Positions 35,086 through 43,695 of a DNA stretch of 64,000 nucleotides are shown one piece after another. The position numbers were made by a program, and so were the translations under genes. The stretch comes from an uncultured Collinsella sp. (GTDB lineage: Bacteria > Actinomycetota > Coriobacteriia > Coriobacteriales > Coriobacteriaceae): contig CABQJK010000003.1 in the NCBI GenBank assembly GCA_902464495.1, positions 1 to 64,000 of the forward strand, in the 5' to 3' direction. Below the pieces are notes generated by a model that was given only the letters and a program-made list of their open reading frames with translations, was not told the DNA's origin and ran no database searches. How positions within the stretch are numbered: the first letter of the stretch is position 1; each line of letters opens with the position of its first letter.

Positions 35086-35120
35086 ACCACCACAAAGGTG
35101 CCTGTCCCCTTTGTGGTGGT
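35086..35120. repeat. Hairpin with CCTGTCCC loop core, C2
   Basis: ACCACCACAAAGG (35086-35098) pairs with CCTTTGTGGTGGT (35108-35120). It lies four bases after the LuxR-gene stop and may be its terminator. Confidence 0.85.
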
Positions 35121-35123
35121 TGG

Positions 35124-36668
35124 CTAGTCTTGGGGCGTCCAGGACCAGAAGAAGTTGATGAGGGCCACGCGCGAGGCGGCACCGGTCTTTTTGTTGATCG
35201 AGGCGATGTGGCGGTAGAGCGTAGAACGCGAGAGGAAGAGCGCCGCCGCCACGTCCTGCACGCTGTCGTCCGAAACGACCAACGCCTCCAGCACATCGCG
35301 CTCGCGCTTCGTAAGCCCAAAGGCGGCTACGAAGCCGTCGAGTCGATCGTCAAACGAAAGCTCCGGCGTCTCCAGGGGCACCGCGTCGGTCTGATCGGGC
35401 ACACGGCTCTTGCCAAGATCGTCGGTGGCAAACGCCAGGCCTCTGTGATCCGCTTCGTCCTCAACGCCTTGTCCAAACTGTCCCAGCAGCGAGATCGCAA
35501 TGCCGACAAACAGCACGAGTACGACACCCACCGCCATCAGCACGTTTTGACTCGAGATGATCGCCACCGCCGGAGCCGTCACAAGCATTGAGCAAATGTT
35601 GTTGATGACGCGGCCCATGCACGGCCACAAATACGACCAGCGCGCATACATCGAAATCGCGGCGAACTTCGCGGTGAAGAACACCACGAAAAAGCCCGTG
35701 CCCAGGTAAAAGATAATCGTGGCGGCGAGCGCATTACCGCCGTTGCCATCGGTGATAAGCACGAAGAACGAGAGCGTGGACAGCATGGCGGCGCACGTCA
35801 TGATGATATTCATATACGAGCGTCCGCGCAGGTCATACAGGACGCCGGCGGCAAGCGCGCTCACGACCAGCAGCAAGCGCGGCCAGTCGCCCAAATCGAT
35901 GGCGCCGGCGGCATGCGAGGTCGTAAGACCGGCGTTGAGAGCCGCGAATACGCCGGTAAGACAGGCGGTCGCCACCGTCAAGCGCACTACGGCACCTTGG
36001 AAGGCCGCCTTTGCCTCGGGATTATCGCGCCACTTGGCGCCATGCTCCGACGCATCGACCGATAGCTCGGCAATCTCGGCTTCGAACTCGGGCGCAGACT
36101 CATCACGCAATTTAGCTCGGCGGGTACCGTGAAGCAGCCCCACCAGCGCAATCGCACAGGCGACCAGAACAAACTGTTGAGGAATGCCCGCAGGCATCAC
36201 CATATGGTTGAGCACCTGTACCAAAATGCCCGCAGCATAAGAAACCGCCACGGCACGTGCCAGACAAGGCGTCTGCGCAAAACGCCGCGCCAGATTGGCA
36301 TGGGCGGTCGATCCGCAGTAGCCCAGAGCGCAGCACGCCACCAGACCGCCCGCAATCACGACCTGAAACTGCGCCGCCATAATCAGCAGCAGCAATGCCG
36401 ACACCAGCAGCACGCCCGTCATATCGCTCGTTGCATCGATTGCCTGGGGACGGCGATAGTACAGAAGAGGACGCACAAAATAGCCAATCACGCTCGCGCC
36501 GACGACGATGCTCTCGTAGATAACAACCTCGTTCGCTGGCACAAACTCGGCCACGCGTACGTCAAAGAAGTACTCGCCGGCCAAAAACGTGAAAAAGAAA
36601 AGCGCCAGGCACAGAATCTCCCGTATGCCCCGGCGCAAATATGCGGTTGTGTCTCCCAGGTCCCTCAT
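35124..36668 (-). CDS. LuxR-family regulator with 12-helix membrane domain
   Basis: The 514-residue protein has roughly 12 hydrophobic segments over the first about 400 residues, resembling an MFS fold, and a C-terminal LuxR HTH (LTKRERDVLEALVVSDD, FLSRSTLYRHIASINKKTG). This membrane-bound regulator type is abundant in Coriobacteriia such as Eggerthella and Collinsella, where the signals are mostly unknown. GGGGG precedes the ATG at 36668. It is a single gene bounded by palindromes. Confidence 0.9.
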   Translation of the reverse strand: MRDLGDTTAYLRRGIREILCLALFFFTFLAGEYFFDVRVAEFVPANEVVIYESIVVGASVIGYFVRPLLYYRRPQAIDATSDMTGVLLVSALLLLIMAAQFQVVIAGGLVACCALGYCGSTAHANLARRFAQTPCLARAVAVSYAAGILVQVLNHMVMPAGIPQQFVLVACAIALVGLLHGTRRAKLRDESAPEFEAEIAELSVDASEHGAKWRDNPEAKAAFQGAVVRLTVATACLTGVFAALNAGLTTSHAAGAIDLGDWPRLLLVVSALAAGVLYDLRGRSYMNIIMTCAAMLSTLSFFVLITDGNGGNALAATIIFYLGTGFFVVFFTAKFAAISMYARWSYLWPCMGRVINNICSMLVTAPAVAIISSQNVLMAVGVVLVLFVGIAISLLGQFGQGVEDEADHRGLAFATDDLGKSRVPDQTDAVPLETPELSFDDRLDGFVAAFGLTKRERDVLEALVVSDDSVQDVAAALFLSRSTLYRHIASINKKTGAASRVALINFFWSWTPQD

Positions 36669-36782
36669 GGTAACCCCCACCCGCTTAGATGTCCGGAGAA
36701 CCATTTTAGTAGAGAACGGGTCTTACTACCCACGCAATGCCGGAAGTATTACACATCAGACCTCAACCGCCCTCAACAGCAG

Positions 36783-36846
36783 TTGCGGTGGAATACGGAC
36801 TGTTTACAGCCAAAAAGGCTGGATTTAGACCGTATTTCACCGCAAC
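36783..36846. repeat. Palindrome family A, copy 3 (CGGACT subtype)
   Basis: TTGCGGTGGAATACGG from 36783 pairs with CCGTATTTCACCGCAA ending at 36845. One GT position distinguishes the arms. Confidence 0.87.
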
Positions 36847-36877
36847 TAAAGGAGCCCTTCTCCGATCGCACGCTCAC

Positions 36878-36940
36878 TTGCGGTGGAATAGTTCCTGTTT
36901 GTCCGGCTGGGGGCACTTTTTAGGAACTATTCCACCGCAA
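36878..36940. repeat. Palindrome family A, copy 4
   Basis: Perfect 19-bp arms TTGCGGTGGAATAGTTCCT (36878-36896) and complement (36922-36940). It lies only 32 bases from copy 3, making a double unit. The gap 36669-37012 contains no gene, only these two palindromes. Confidence 0.9.
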
Positions 36941-37012
36941 CTTATTGAGGGACTGGGTTGCGTGCGATGGAGAAGGGGGGGTGGAGGGATCGGAAGTGTT
37001 GGAGCTCGGGCG

Positions 37013-38326
37013 TTAGCGCTCGGGGGTAAGAATTACCAGCGCGTCGTGCTCAAAGGGATGCTGCGCCACGCGCACGGTGCCGTCACCGTTGTCACGGACG
37101 GGCAGCTTTGCGATGCGCTTGTCCTCCATGTCGAGGACCGTCGCCGTCCAGCCACGCGCGCCGTCGAGCTTAAACTTGAGCGCCGTGGTACGCGGCAGGT
37201 ACGCGACGATGCGATCGCCAACGCGCGCCACACGGATGGACTCGCGCGCGTCGTCGAGGAGCTCCTGCGCCGGAACCACGGCAAGTGCATCGTCGGCAGC
37301 CGTAGCGCCCAGGGCGGCAAGCACGTGCTCGATCGCGCCAAAGTCCCACACACCCGCAAACTGCAGGCACTCTTGCCAGCGGAAGGGCATGTCAAAGCCC
37401 TCGCCCAGGACCGAGCCCTGGCTGCGCGATGTCTGCCAGTTCCACACGCCGTGTGCGCCATAGGTCACGCCGGCGCTAGCACCGGCAAGAATCGACGACC
37501 ATACGCTCGCGCGGCAATCCTGCGCGGTAAAACGCCAGTAGACGTTGCGCGACGCACCCATCTGCTCGTAGCAAGGCTCGGAGTTGACCATCGGCTTTTT
37601 GGGATAGTTGGCGATAAAGTCCTGCGGCAGACGCCATGCCTCGGGCTGGCCCTCGTAGTTGTGGCCGGGCTGGAACATATAAAAGTCCAGACGGTCCAGA
37701 TACTGCGCCGGAATGGTGCGGTTACCGCGGTTGATATGCATGGTGCGCAGTGCCTCGGGCGCGCGCTTGACGACCTCGTCGAGGGCGTCCTCGTAATAGG
37801 CGATCGCCTCGTCGCCGGCAAAGTCGGTATCGCCCGTCACCACGTAGACGGGGTCGAACTCGCCCAGGTTCTCGACGACGCGGGCAACGTGGGCGCGAAC
37901 CTCCTCACGCGGCATAACCTCGGCGCCGCAACGCTCGGCGATCTTGGCGCCCCAGGTACCGGGCACGTAATTGCACCACATGAGCACGAGCGCCGGACGA
38001 ATGCCGTGCTCGACGGCAGCACGGCACATGGCGGCGGCACGATCCCAGTACGCCTGGTTGGGACGGGACCAATCAAAGTGCACGCCGTCCTCGCTGGCAT
38101 AGGGCCAAATGCCCAGGTCGGGGCAGCAGCGATCCCACTGCGGCAGCGTGTTGATCTGCAGTGCGTTCATGCCCTGCTCGGCACGGCGGGTCAGGTAGTA
38201 ATCCCAGTCGTTCTCGGCGATGCTCGTAAATGCGCTCCAGCACGTATCGGCAAACCAGAAGAACGGTTTGCCCTCGCACAAAAAGCCATCCTGGCGACCG
38301 TTGACGGTCAGCTTTCCCAAACTCAT
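37013..38326 (-). CDS. Apiosidase-like (DUF4038) glycoside hydrolase
   Basis: The 437-residue protein starts with GKPFFWFADTCWSAFTSI, the typical DUF4038 opening, and continues as a TIM barrel (ALVLMWCNYVPGTWG, YVVTGDTDF, KPMVNSEPCYEQMG) with a small C-terminal beta domain. DUF4038 includes the GH140 endo-apiosidases. There is no signal peptide. It follows the PTS IIBC gene on the same strand, across a terminator. The ATG at 38326 is better spaced from AAAGGA than the one two codons earlier. Confidence 0.85.
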   Translation of the reverse strand: MSLGKLTVNGRQDGFLCEGKPFFWFADTCWSAFTSIAENDWDYYLTRRAEQGMNALQINTLPQWDRCCPDLGIWPYASEDGVHFDWSRPNQAYWDRAAAMCRAAVEHGIRPALVLMWCNYVPGTWGAKIAERCGAEVMPREEVRAHVARVVENLGEFDPVYVVTGDTDFAGDEAIAYYEDALDEVVKRAPEALRTMHINRGNRTIPAQYLDRLDFYMFQPGHNYEGQPEAWRLPQDFIANYPKKPMVNSEPCYEQMGASRNVYWRFTAQDCRASVWSSILAGASAGVTYGAHGVWNWQTSRSQGSVLGEGFDMPFRWQECLQFAGVWDFGAIEHVLAALGATAADDALAVVPAQELLDDARESIRVARVGDRIVAYLPRTTALKFKLDGARGWTATVLDMEDKRIAKLPVRDNGDGTVRVAQHPFEHDALVILTPER

Positions 38327-38457
38327 CTGCATGTCCTTTCGCTCGATAAAGGAATTGCGAACCGGCAGAAGCTTTCGCGGAAACCCCTGGTGCAAAAGCC
38401 CCTGTCGCTTAGCAAGCCCCGACAGGCAGGCACCACTTGCCCACTCCAGTCTACCTT

Positions 38458-38495
38458 GCAAAAGGGCCCCGCCGGACTTGCGCCTGACGGGGCCC
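38458..38495 (-). terminator. Intrinsic terminator after the PTS IIBC gene
   Basis: On the minus strand GGGCCCCG pairs with CGGGGCCC around a partly paired GC-rich loop (38464-38495), followed by TTTTGC. Confidence 0.85.
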
Positions 38496-38536
38496 TGTCG
38501 TGTAGGTAAGGTCGTAGTCGACCGAATGGCTTGGCC

Positions 38537-39964
38537 TTAGGCCTCCATCTCGGCGAGCTCCTCCTTGGAGAAGCCGGAGACAAAGACGACGGCAGCGGCG
38601 ATGACAAAGGAGATTGCCATACCGACGATAGCCCAGACGGTGTTCATCTGGCCACCCTGCAGGTAGTTGGTGAAGACCAGGAAGTTGGAGGCACCGCCGG
38701 CGAGGTAGTAGGTAACACCCATGAGGCCGGAGAACACAGCGCCAATAGCACCGCCGATGAACATACCGAACATGGTGCGACGGAAGCGCATGAGGATACC
38801 GAAGAGCGCGGGCTCGGTGACGCCGCCGGCGATGGCGGAGATGACGTAACCGATGGCGAGAGACTTCTCGTCGGGGTTCTTCATCTTGAGGAAGGCACCG
38901 AAGGCGCAGCCCCAGACAGCGGCCATAGCGCAGTTGGTGGAAACGAAGACGAAGGGATCGTAACCGGCAGCGATGATCTGAACCTGGGCGAGCAGGATGA
39001 CGGGCATGTGCATGCCGCAGACCACGAAGAGCTGCCAGAAGGCGCCGAGGACGGCCATGACGATCAGAATACCGATGCCGCCAAGATCAGCAAGGCCGAA
39101 GAGCGCGTTAGCGATCAGCGTACCGATCTCGTTGCCGATGGGGGCGAGGACGATGAAGGCGATGGGGATGGTAACGATCATGGTGCAAAACGGCGTGAAG
39201 ACCGTGGAGAGCACGTCGGGCATGACCTTCTTAAAGAACTTCTCGACGAAGTAGAGGACAGGCACCGAAAGGATGATCGGCAGGACGGACTGCTGATAGT
39301 TGGCAGCAGCGATCTGGATGCCGTAGACGGAGATGATGCCGCCACCCTCCTGCGTGGCAGCCGTCACAACGGACGGAGCCATGAGGGCGCCACCGAGCAG
39401 CATGCCGAGCACGGGGCTGGCGCCGAGCTTCTTAGCCGCGGCATAGCCCAGGTAGATGGGGATGAAGGTAAACGTGGCCTCGTACAGGGTGGTGTAGAGG
39501 AACGTGTAGGTCGGGTCGTCGGCCGAGAGCACACCGAGCATGGTGGGGCCGAGGAACGCAGCGATGGTGCGGAACAGACCGCCGGCCATGAGCAGCGGGA
39601 TCAGCTGGGTCATGGAGCCCGACAGATAGTCGAGGATGATGTTGGGCAGGTTCTTGAGCTCGAACTTCTCCTTGGGAGCGTCGAGGTTCTCGTCGACCGC
39701 GGCACCCTGCTTGACGCCGGAGATGGCGACGAACTCGGCAAGCACCTTGGGCACGTTCTGGCCGATGATGACCTGGAGCTGGCTGCCGGCGAACTGGCAA
39801 CCCAGAACACCCTTGACCTTCTTGATCTTCTCCACGTCGGCCTTGCTGTTGTCCTTGAGCGTCAGACGCAGGCGCGTCATGCAGTTGGTGGCGACGGTGA
39901 CGTTCTCCGCACCGCCCACGAGCTCGAGGACATCGGTGGCAATCTGCTTGTTATCTACTGCCAT
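38537..39964 (-). CDS. PTS beta-glucoside-type IIBC component
   Basis: The 475-residue protein has an N-terminal IIB domain (phospho-cysteine in VATNCMTRLRLTLKD) and a IIC membrane domain with about ten helices and the GGVTEPALFG motif. A IIA domain is absent, so a separate IIA such as the one at 15880 is needed. The family imports and phosphorylates beta-glucosides, matching the GH1 6-phospho-beta-glucosidases. GGAGGGG precedes the ATG at 39964. TAAAC/GTTTA operators lie upstream. Confidence 0.93.
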   Translation of the reverse strand: MAVDNKQIATDVLELVGGAENVTVATNCMTRLRLTLKDNSKADVEKIKKVKGVLGCQFAGSQLQVIIGQNVPKVLAEFVAISGVKQGAAVDENLDAPKEKFELKNLPNIILDYLSGSMTQLIPLLMAGGLFRTIAAFLGPTMLGVLSADDPTYTFLYTTLYEATFTFIPIYLGYAAAKKLGASPVLGMLLGGALMAPSVVTAATQEGGGIISVYGIQIAAANYQQSVLPIILSVPVLYFVEKFFKKVMPDVLSTVFTPFCTMIVTIPIAFIVLAPIGNEIGTLIANALFGLADLGGIGILIVMAVLGAFWQLFVVCGMHMPVILLAQVQIIAAGYDPFVFVSTNCAMAAVWGCAFGAFLKMKNPDEKSLAIGYVISAIAGGVTEPALFGILMRFRRTMFGMFIGGAIGAVFSGLMGVTYYLAGGASNFLVFTNYLQGGQMNTVWAIVGMAISFVIAAAVVFVSGFSKEELAEMEA

Positions 39965-40070
39965 GGGACCCCTCCCCATATCATCGTGTGCCTACTCGTT
40001 TGGGCGTAGGCACGCCTTTGGCTCGGCGACTATAACCCCTTACGGTTGCCGAACCCTTGGATACGCTGTC

Positions 40071-40087
40071 GTAAACAAAGTGTTTAC
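40071..40087. promoter_or_regulatory. LacI-type operator before the PTS gene
   Basis: GTAAACA-AAG-TGTTTAC is a perfect 7-bp-arm palindrome 107 bases upstream of the IIBC start. Further GTTTAC and GTTTACAC half-sites follow at 40093-40113. Confidence 0.72.
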
Positions 40088-40308
40088 TGAACGTTTACGG
40101 GCTTTAGTTTACACGGAATGCCTAATTTGTGGCAATTTTACCGTGCAGAGTCCGGCGAACGGTAGGAAATCGGGGGTGAACGTATTCCAATGGCGGGAGA
40201 TGGTCTCTTTGACTGTCTATTGATATATGGCTCTTTACGTGGGCTTTTATTTTGATAAACACCTCTATGACCTGTTAACTCATCAACAGAAGCCCTGCTA
40301 GAAGCTAG

Positions 40309-40405
40309 TAAACATATGTTTAGTAGTTCATGGCGTGTTCAATTTTGCCGTTTGCCGAGTTTATCAGCTTGTTCTGCAATTCTGGATTAAACTAAACATG
40401 TTTAG
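40309..40405. promoter_or_regulatory. Two LacI-type operators before the esterase gene
   Basis: TAAACATATGTTTA (40309-40322) and CTAAACATGTTTAG (40392-40405) are perfect 14-bp palindromes about 83 bases apart, roughly eight helical turns. The second ends 49 bases before the esterase start. The region 39980-40454 holds no gene. Confidence 0.8.
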
Positions 40406-40454
40406 ATTGTATTGCCGCTTTTGTTTCCCACTAGCGGCGCAAGGGAGGCAGCTC

Positions 40455-41792
40455 ATGGAACTCAAATTGTGTACCTACGCAACCGTCACCACCTTGGGCG
40501 ACTTTGGCCCCTGGATCAGCAAGGTCGTACTCGACCTGCCCTGCACCGTGCGCGCCAACGACATCGACACGAACACCTTCCATATATATGTAGAGCGTCA
40601 CGAGCGCTCGGGCGAGGTTCTGATGCGCAAGGAGCGCGGCGCCGACCATGCCGCGCCCTCCGTGGGTTACATCGACATTCTCGCCGCATATCCGTGCGAC
40701 GAGAACGGACGTAAGCTCGCCGTGGGCACCCATGTGGCACTCGAGGTCGCCGAGCAGCGCCTGACCAAAAAGATCGAAGGCGGCGTCATGGGCTCGCGCA
40801 TGCTCGATGACCAGCTGCACATCACGCAGCTCGCGGCTCTTCCCGGCAATGACGGCGACGATCCCACCTGCGGCCTGGTCTTCGACACCTGCCGTGGCGA
40901 TATCTGCCCCGCGCTCAAAGGCTGGAGCAACGCCACGCAAAAGACCGCCGTCGACGGTATCGCGCTCGAATACGGCTTCTTTGAGCCCAGCTTTAAGGCC
41001 GAGGACTCGGCATGCTTCAACCCCTTTGCGCCCGAGGCCACGGCCATGCCCCAAAAGGCACCGCTCGTGGTGTATCTGCACGGCGCCGGCGAGGGCAAGG
41101 GCGCCACGCAGGGCGAAGGCGCCACGCGCGCCTATATCGGCAACCGCGTGACGGCCATCAGCCAGGCGCAGATCCAGCGCTACTTTGGCGGCTTTGCCTG
41201 GGTGCTCGTGCCGCAGTCGCCCACGTTTTGGATGGACAACGGCGTCGAGCAGCTTGGTCACTCCAACCAGAGCATCTACTCCCCCGTGCTCAAGGCACTT
41301 ATCGATGAGTTTGTCACCGAGCATGCCGACCGCATCGACACCGACCGCATCGTGGTCGCCGGTCTTTCCAACGGCGGCTTTATGACCCTGCGCCTGTGCG
41401 CCGACTACCCCGATTTCTTCGCCGCGGGCCTTCCCTGCTGCGCCCCGTGGTACAACGCCACGGACGAGGACGTAGCCGCGCTCGCCAAGACGCCGCTGTG
41501 GTTTACGCACTCCAAGGGCGACGAGCTCGTGCACCCGCAACAGACCGTGCTGCCGCTGTTCGCGCGCCTGCGCGATGCCGGCGCCAACGTGCATCTCACC
41601 TACTTTAGCCATGTCGAGGACCTGACCGGCGTGTATCGCGAGGCCGACGGCTCGGCCAAGAAGACGTTCAACCACGGCGTGTGGATCCACCAGTTCAACG
41701 ACCTGTGTTATCAAGACTTCGACGGGGGCAACGTACTCATCGACGGCGAGCCGGTGGGCTGCTGGGAGTGGTCGGCCAGGGTCGACAGGTAA
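40455..41792 (+). CDS. Alpha/beta-hydrolase esterase
   Basis: The 445-residue protein has an N-terminal beta domain (about 1-190) and a C-terminal alpha/beta hydrolase: oxyanion region VVYLHGAGEGKG, nucleophile elbow VAGLSNGGFMTL, acid in HSKGDELVHP and histidine in NHGVWIHQF. This matches cytoplasmic acetyl/feruloyl-type esterases found in plant-glycan clusters. It lacks a signal peptide. AAGGGAGG precedes the ATG. Two LacI-type operators lie directly upstream. Confidence 0.85.
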   Translation: MELKLCTYATVTTLGDFGPWISKVVLDLPCTVRANDIDTNTFHIYVERHERSGEVLMRKERGADHAAPSVGYIDILAAYPCDENGRKLAVGTHVALEVAEQRLTKKIEGGVMGSRMLDDQLHITQLAALPGNDGDDPTCGLVFDTCRGDICPALKGWSNATQKTAVDGIALEYGFFEPSFKAEDSACFNPFAPEATAMPQKAPLVVYLHGAGEGKGATQGEGATRAYIGNRVTAISQAQIQRYFGGFAWVLVPQSPTFWMDNGVEQLGHSNQSIYSPVLKALIDEFVTEHADRIDTDRIVVAGLSNGGFMTLRLCADYPDFFAAGLPCCAPWYNATDEDVAALAKTPLWFTHSKGDELVHPQQTVLPLFARLRDAGANVHLTYFSHVEDLTGVYREADGSAKKTFNHGVWIHQFNDLCYQDFDGGNVLIDGEPVGCWEWSARVDR

Positions 41793-41864
41793 TCTTTCCC
41801 GGCGCGGGGCCGAGGGCTTACCTTGCGCGTAACTGGCTGAGATTTATTTGGTTGGAGCTTTTTT

Positions 41865-43376
41865 ATGACTCGCGATTTAACTCGGGTGATTGTTACTACT
41901 GATATGGAAGTCGATGATATGAACTCGCTCGTTCATTTGGCTCTGTATCTTAACTTGCTTGATGTTCAGGCTGTGGTGTATACGGCTTCGCAGTATCACT
42001 TTCTTGGGGATGGGGTCCATACGCTTGGTGAGGTGAATCCGCATTGGCGGACTAAAGGGCGTCGCTCTTATGAGTGGGAGGTTGTGCCTCATGAGCCCGA
42101 TCCGCTAGCCGGCGAGCTTCGTGAGTATCGGCCGTTTCCTGAGCATTGGATTGAGAGCCTTTGGAGCAATGAGTATGCCCAGGCTTGGCCGCAGCTGCAG
42201 GCGAATGCCGCTGCCGCCGGTGAGCCGCCGTTTCCCACGCCTGCTCAGATGATTGAGCGTACGTTTGTAGGCAATGTTGCCTTTGAAGGTGATGTGCGCG
42301 CGGAGACTGAGGGCTCGCGCGTGATTGCTCAGGCTATTTTGGATGATGATCCGCGCACGCTTTGGCTGCTCAGTTGGGGCGGCATGAACACCATCGTCCG
42401 TTCTTTCATGAGCATTGCTGAGCGATATCGCGATACGCCTGAGTGGCCTTCTGTGCAGCAGCGTGTCTATCAGAAGGTGCGTGTGATGGGCGTTGCCGAT
42501 GGCGTGGGGCAGGACAATTCTTGGCTCGACCATGGACGCGAGCTTTTTCCCGAGCTCATCTTTTGGTGCGTGCCCTATATGTACGGCGGCTACGTTGATG
42601 CCAAGATGGCTCAGCCCGATACGCTGCCGCTGTTTCAGGCTCCCTGGCCTGCACAGAATCTCACCCAAGGCAACGGCCCCCTTATGGCGCGCTATATGCT
42701 CTACGGCGATGGCAAGGTGTACGAAAACGAGCCCGAGCGATTCCAGTTTGGCAAGCATGCCCGCTTGGATTGGGGCTTGGAAGGCATGCCCGCAATGCAG
42801 TTTGAGCGCGGCGATTTTATGGCCGAAGGCGACAGCATGACCTATATTCCGTTGCTGCCGTTTGGCCTGCGCGGAGCCGACGACCGCGGCTTCGACACAC
42901 TGCTCGGCCGCATGTTTCTTGATGGGCATCCCGATGCGAACGCGCCCGCCGGTCTTGCTGCCATCAACACGCCCGCAGACGACAATCCCAATCCCTATCT
43001 GTGTGCCTATCAAGAAGACTTTGCCACCCGCGCGCAATGGTGCGCCCACGAACCGGCGGCCTGCTCGCATCCGGCGCGCGTTGTTGAGGTCACGGCCGAC
43101 CGCAGCGCCGTAGCTGGCGAGCGCGTCGCCCTTGCAGCGACCATCGTCGACCCCGACGACCGCGGCTTCGACGCACATTGGGATATCGCCGTGGACCCGT
43201 CGAGCTATGCAGGCGTCCAGGATCTGTCGCTGTGGCAAGAATGCACGGAGGACGCCGCTTTCATCGTGCCCGCCGACGCACGGCCCGGCGACCGCTTTGT
43301 GCTCACCCTCACCGTGCAGACGCACGCCGAGCGCCCCTGTACCCGCTACGCCCAGGTCGCCCTGACCGTGGCATAA
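41865..43376 (+). CDS. DUF1593 nucleoside-hydrolase-like protein
   Basis: The 503-residue protein has an N-terminal nucleoside-hydrolase-like fold (VIVTTDMEVDDMNSLVHLA, similar to the DxDxxxDD calcium motif but starting TTDMEVDD, then LLSWGGMNTI). It ends in a C-terminal immunoglobulin-like domain (VVEVTADRSAVAGERVAL). DUF1593 proteins are often in polysaccharide loci. It follows the esterase by 72 bases and probably shares its transcript. TTGGAG precedes the ATG. The first part of this gene is lower in GC than its surroundings. Confidence 0.85.
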   Translation: MTRDLTRVIVTTDMEVDDMNSLVHLALYLNLLDVQAVVYTASQYHFLGDGVHTLGEVNPHWRTKGRRSYEWEVVPHEPDPLAGELREYRPFPEHWIESLWSNEYAQAWPQLQANAAAAGEPPFPTPAQMIERTFVGNVAFEGDVRAETEGSRVIAQAILDDDPRTLWLLSWGGMNTIVRSFMSIAERYRDTPEWPSVQQRVYQKVRVMGVADGVGQDNSWLDHGRELFPELIFWCVPYMYGGYVDAKMAQPDTLPLFQAPWPAQNLTQGNGPLMARYMLYGDGKVYENEPERFQFGKHARLDWGLEGMPAMQFERGDFMAEGDSMTYIPLLPFGLRGADDRGFDTLLGRMFLDGHPDANAPAGLAAINTPADDNPNPYLCAYQEDFATRAQWCAHEPAACSHPARVVEVTADRSAVAGERVALAATIVDPDDRGFDAHWDIAVDPSSYAGVQDLSLWQECTEDAAFIVPADARPGDRFVLTLTVQTHAERPCTRYAQVALTVA

Positions 43377-43422
43377 CAAGGACAGCGCCAATATTCAACA
43401 AAGAGCGTCCCCAGGTACCAAA

Positions 43423-43516
43423 CGAGCGAGGATTTTTGGACACCCAAATGACGAGAGTGGACAATCTCCCACTTTGAGCCTGCACACAGGCCAAAAACGG
43501 GAGATTATCCACTCTC
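43423..43516. repeat. Palindrome family B, copy 3
   Basis: Arms GAGAGTGGACAATCTCCC (43453-43470) and GGGAGATTATCCACTCTC (43499-43516). The GAG-C-GTG to GAG-A-GTG change relative to copies 1 and 2 is matched in both arms. The preceding 30 bases match copy 1. Confidence 0.88.
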
Positions 43517-43527
43517 ATTCTGCGGGT

Positions 43528-43572
43528 ACTCATTGGGGACGCGGCACTCATTTCAGTACGTCCCCAATGAGT
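43528..43572. repeat. Palindrome family G, copy 2
   Basis: Perfect 14-bp arms ACTCATTGGGGACG (43528-43541) and CGTCCCCAATGAGT (43559-43572). Confidence 0.85.
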
Positions 43573-43578
43573 GCTTTC

Positions 43579-43625
43579 ACTTCTTTTGCAAGTTTTAACT
43601 TCTTTTGCTTTCTTTCACTTCTTTT
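43579..43625. repeat. 19-bp-period tandem of ACTTCTTTT
   Basis: ACTTCTTTT occurs at 43579, 43598 and 43617, exactly 19 bases apart, in a T-rich strand between convergent genes. Confidence 0.75.
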
Positions 43626-43632
43626 AACAAGG

Positions 43633-43666
43633 CGCCCGGCGAGCGCAACTGCTCGTCGGGCGTTTT
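43633..43666 (+). terminator. Hairpin terminator between convergent genes
   Basis: CGCCCGGCGAGC (43633-43644) pairs with GCTCGTCGGGCG (43651-43662) and is followed by TTTTGGTT on the plus strand. It may also slow minus-strand transcription from the GH1 gene. Confidence 0.6.
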
Positions 43667-43695
43667 GGTTGGGAGGCTATGGTTGTTGGGAAGCC

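Noticed and set aside
36737..38509. 590-codon open frame opposite the apiosidase-like gene
   Set aside because: The minus strand encodes a clean DUF4038 protein; the plus frame has shadow composition and begins inside a palindrome.
38531..40009. 492-codon acidic open frame opposite the PTS gene
   Set aside because: It mirrors IIBC codons, giving Glu/Asp/His-rich sequence without domains.
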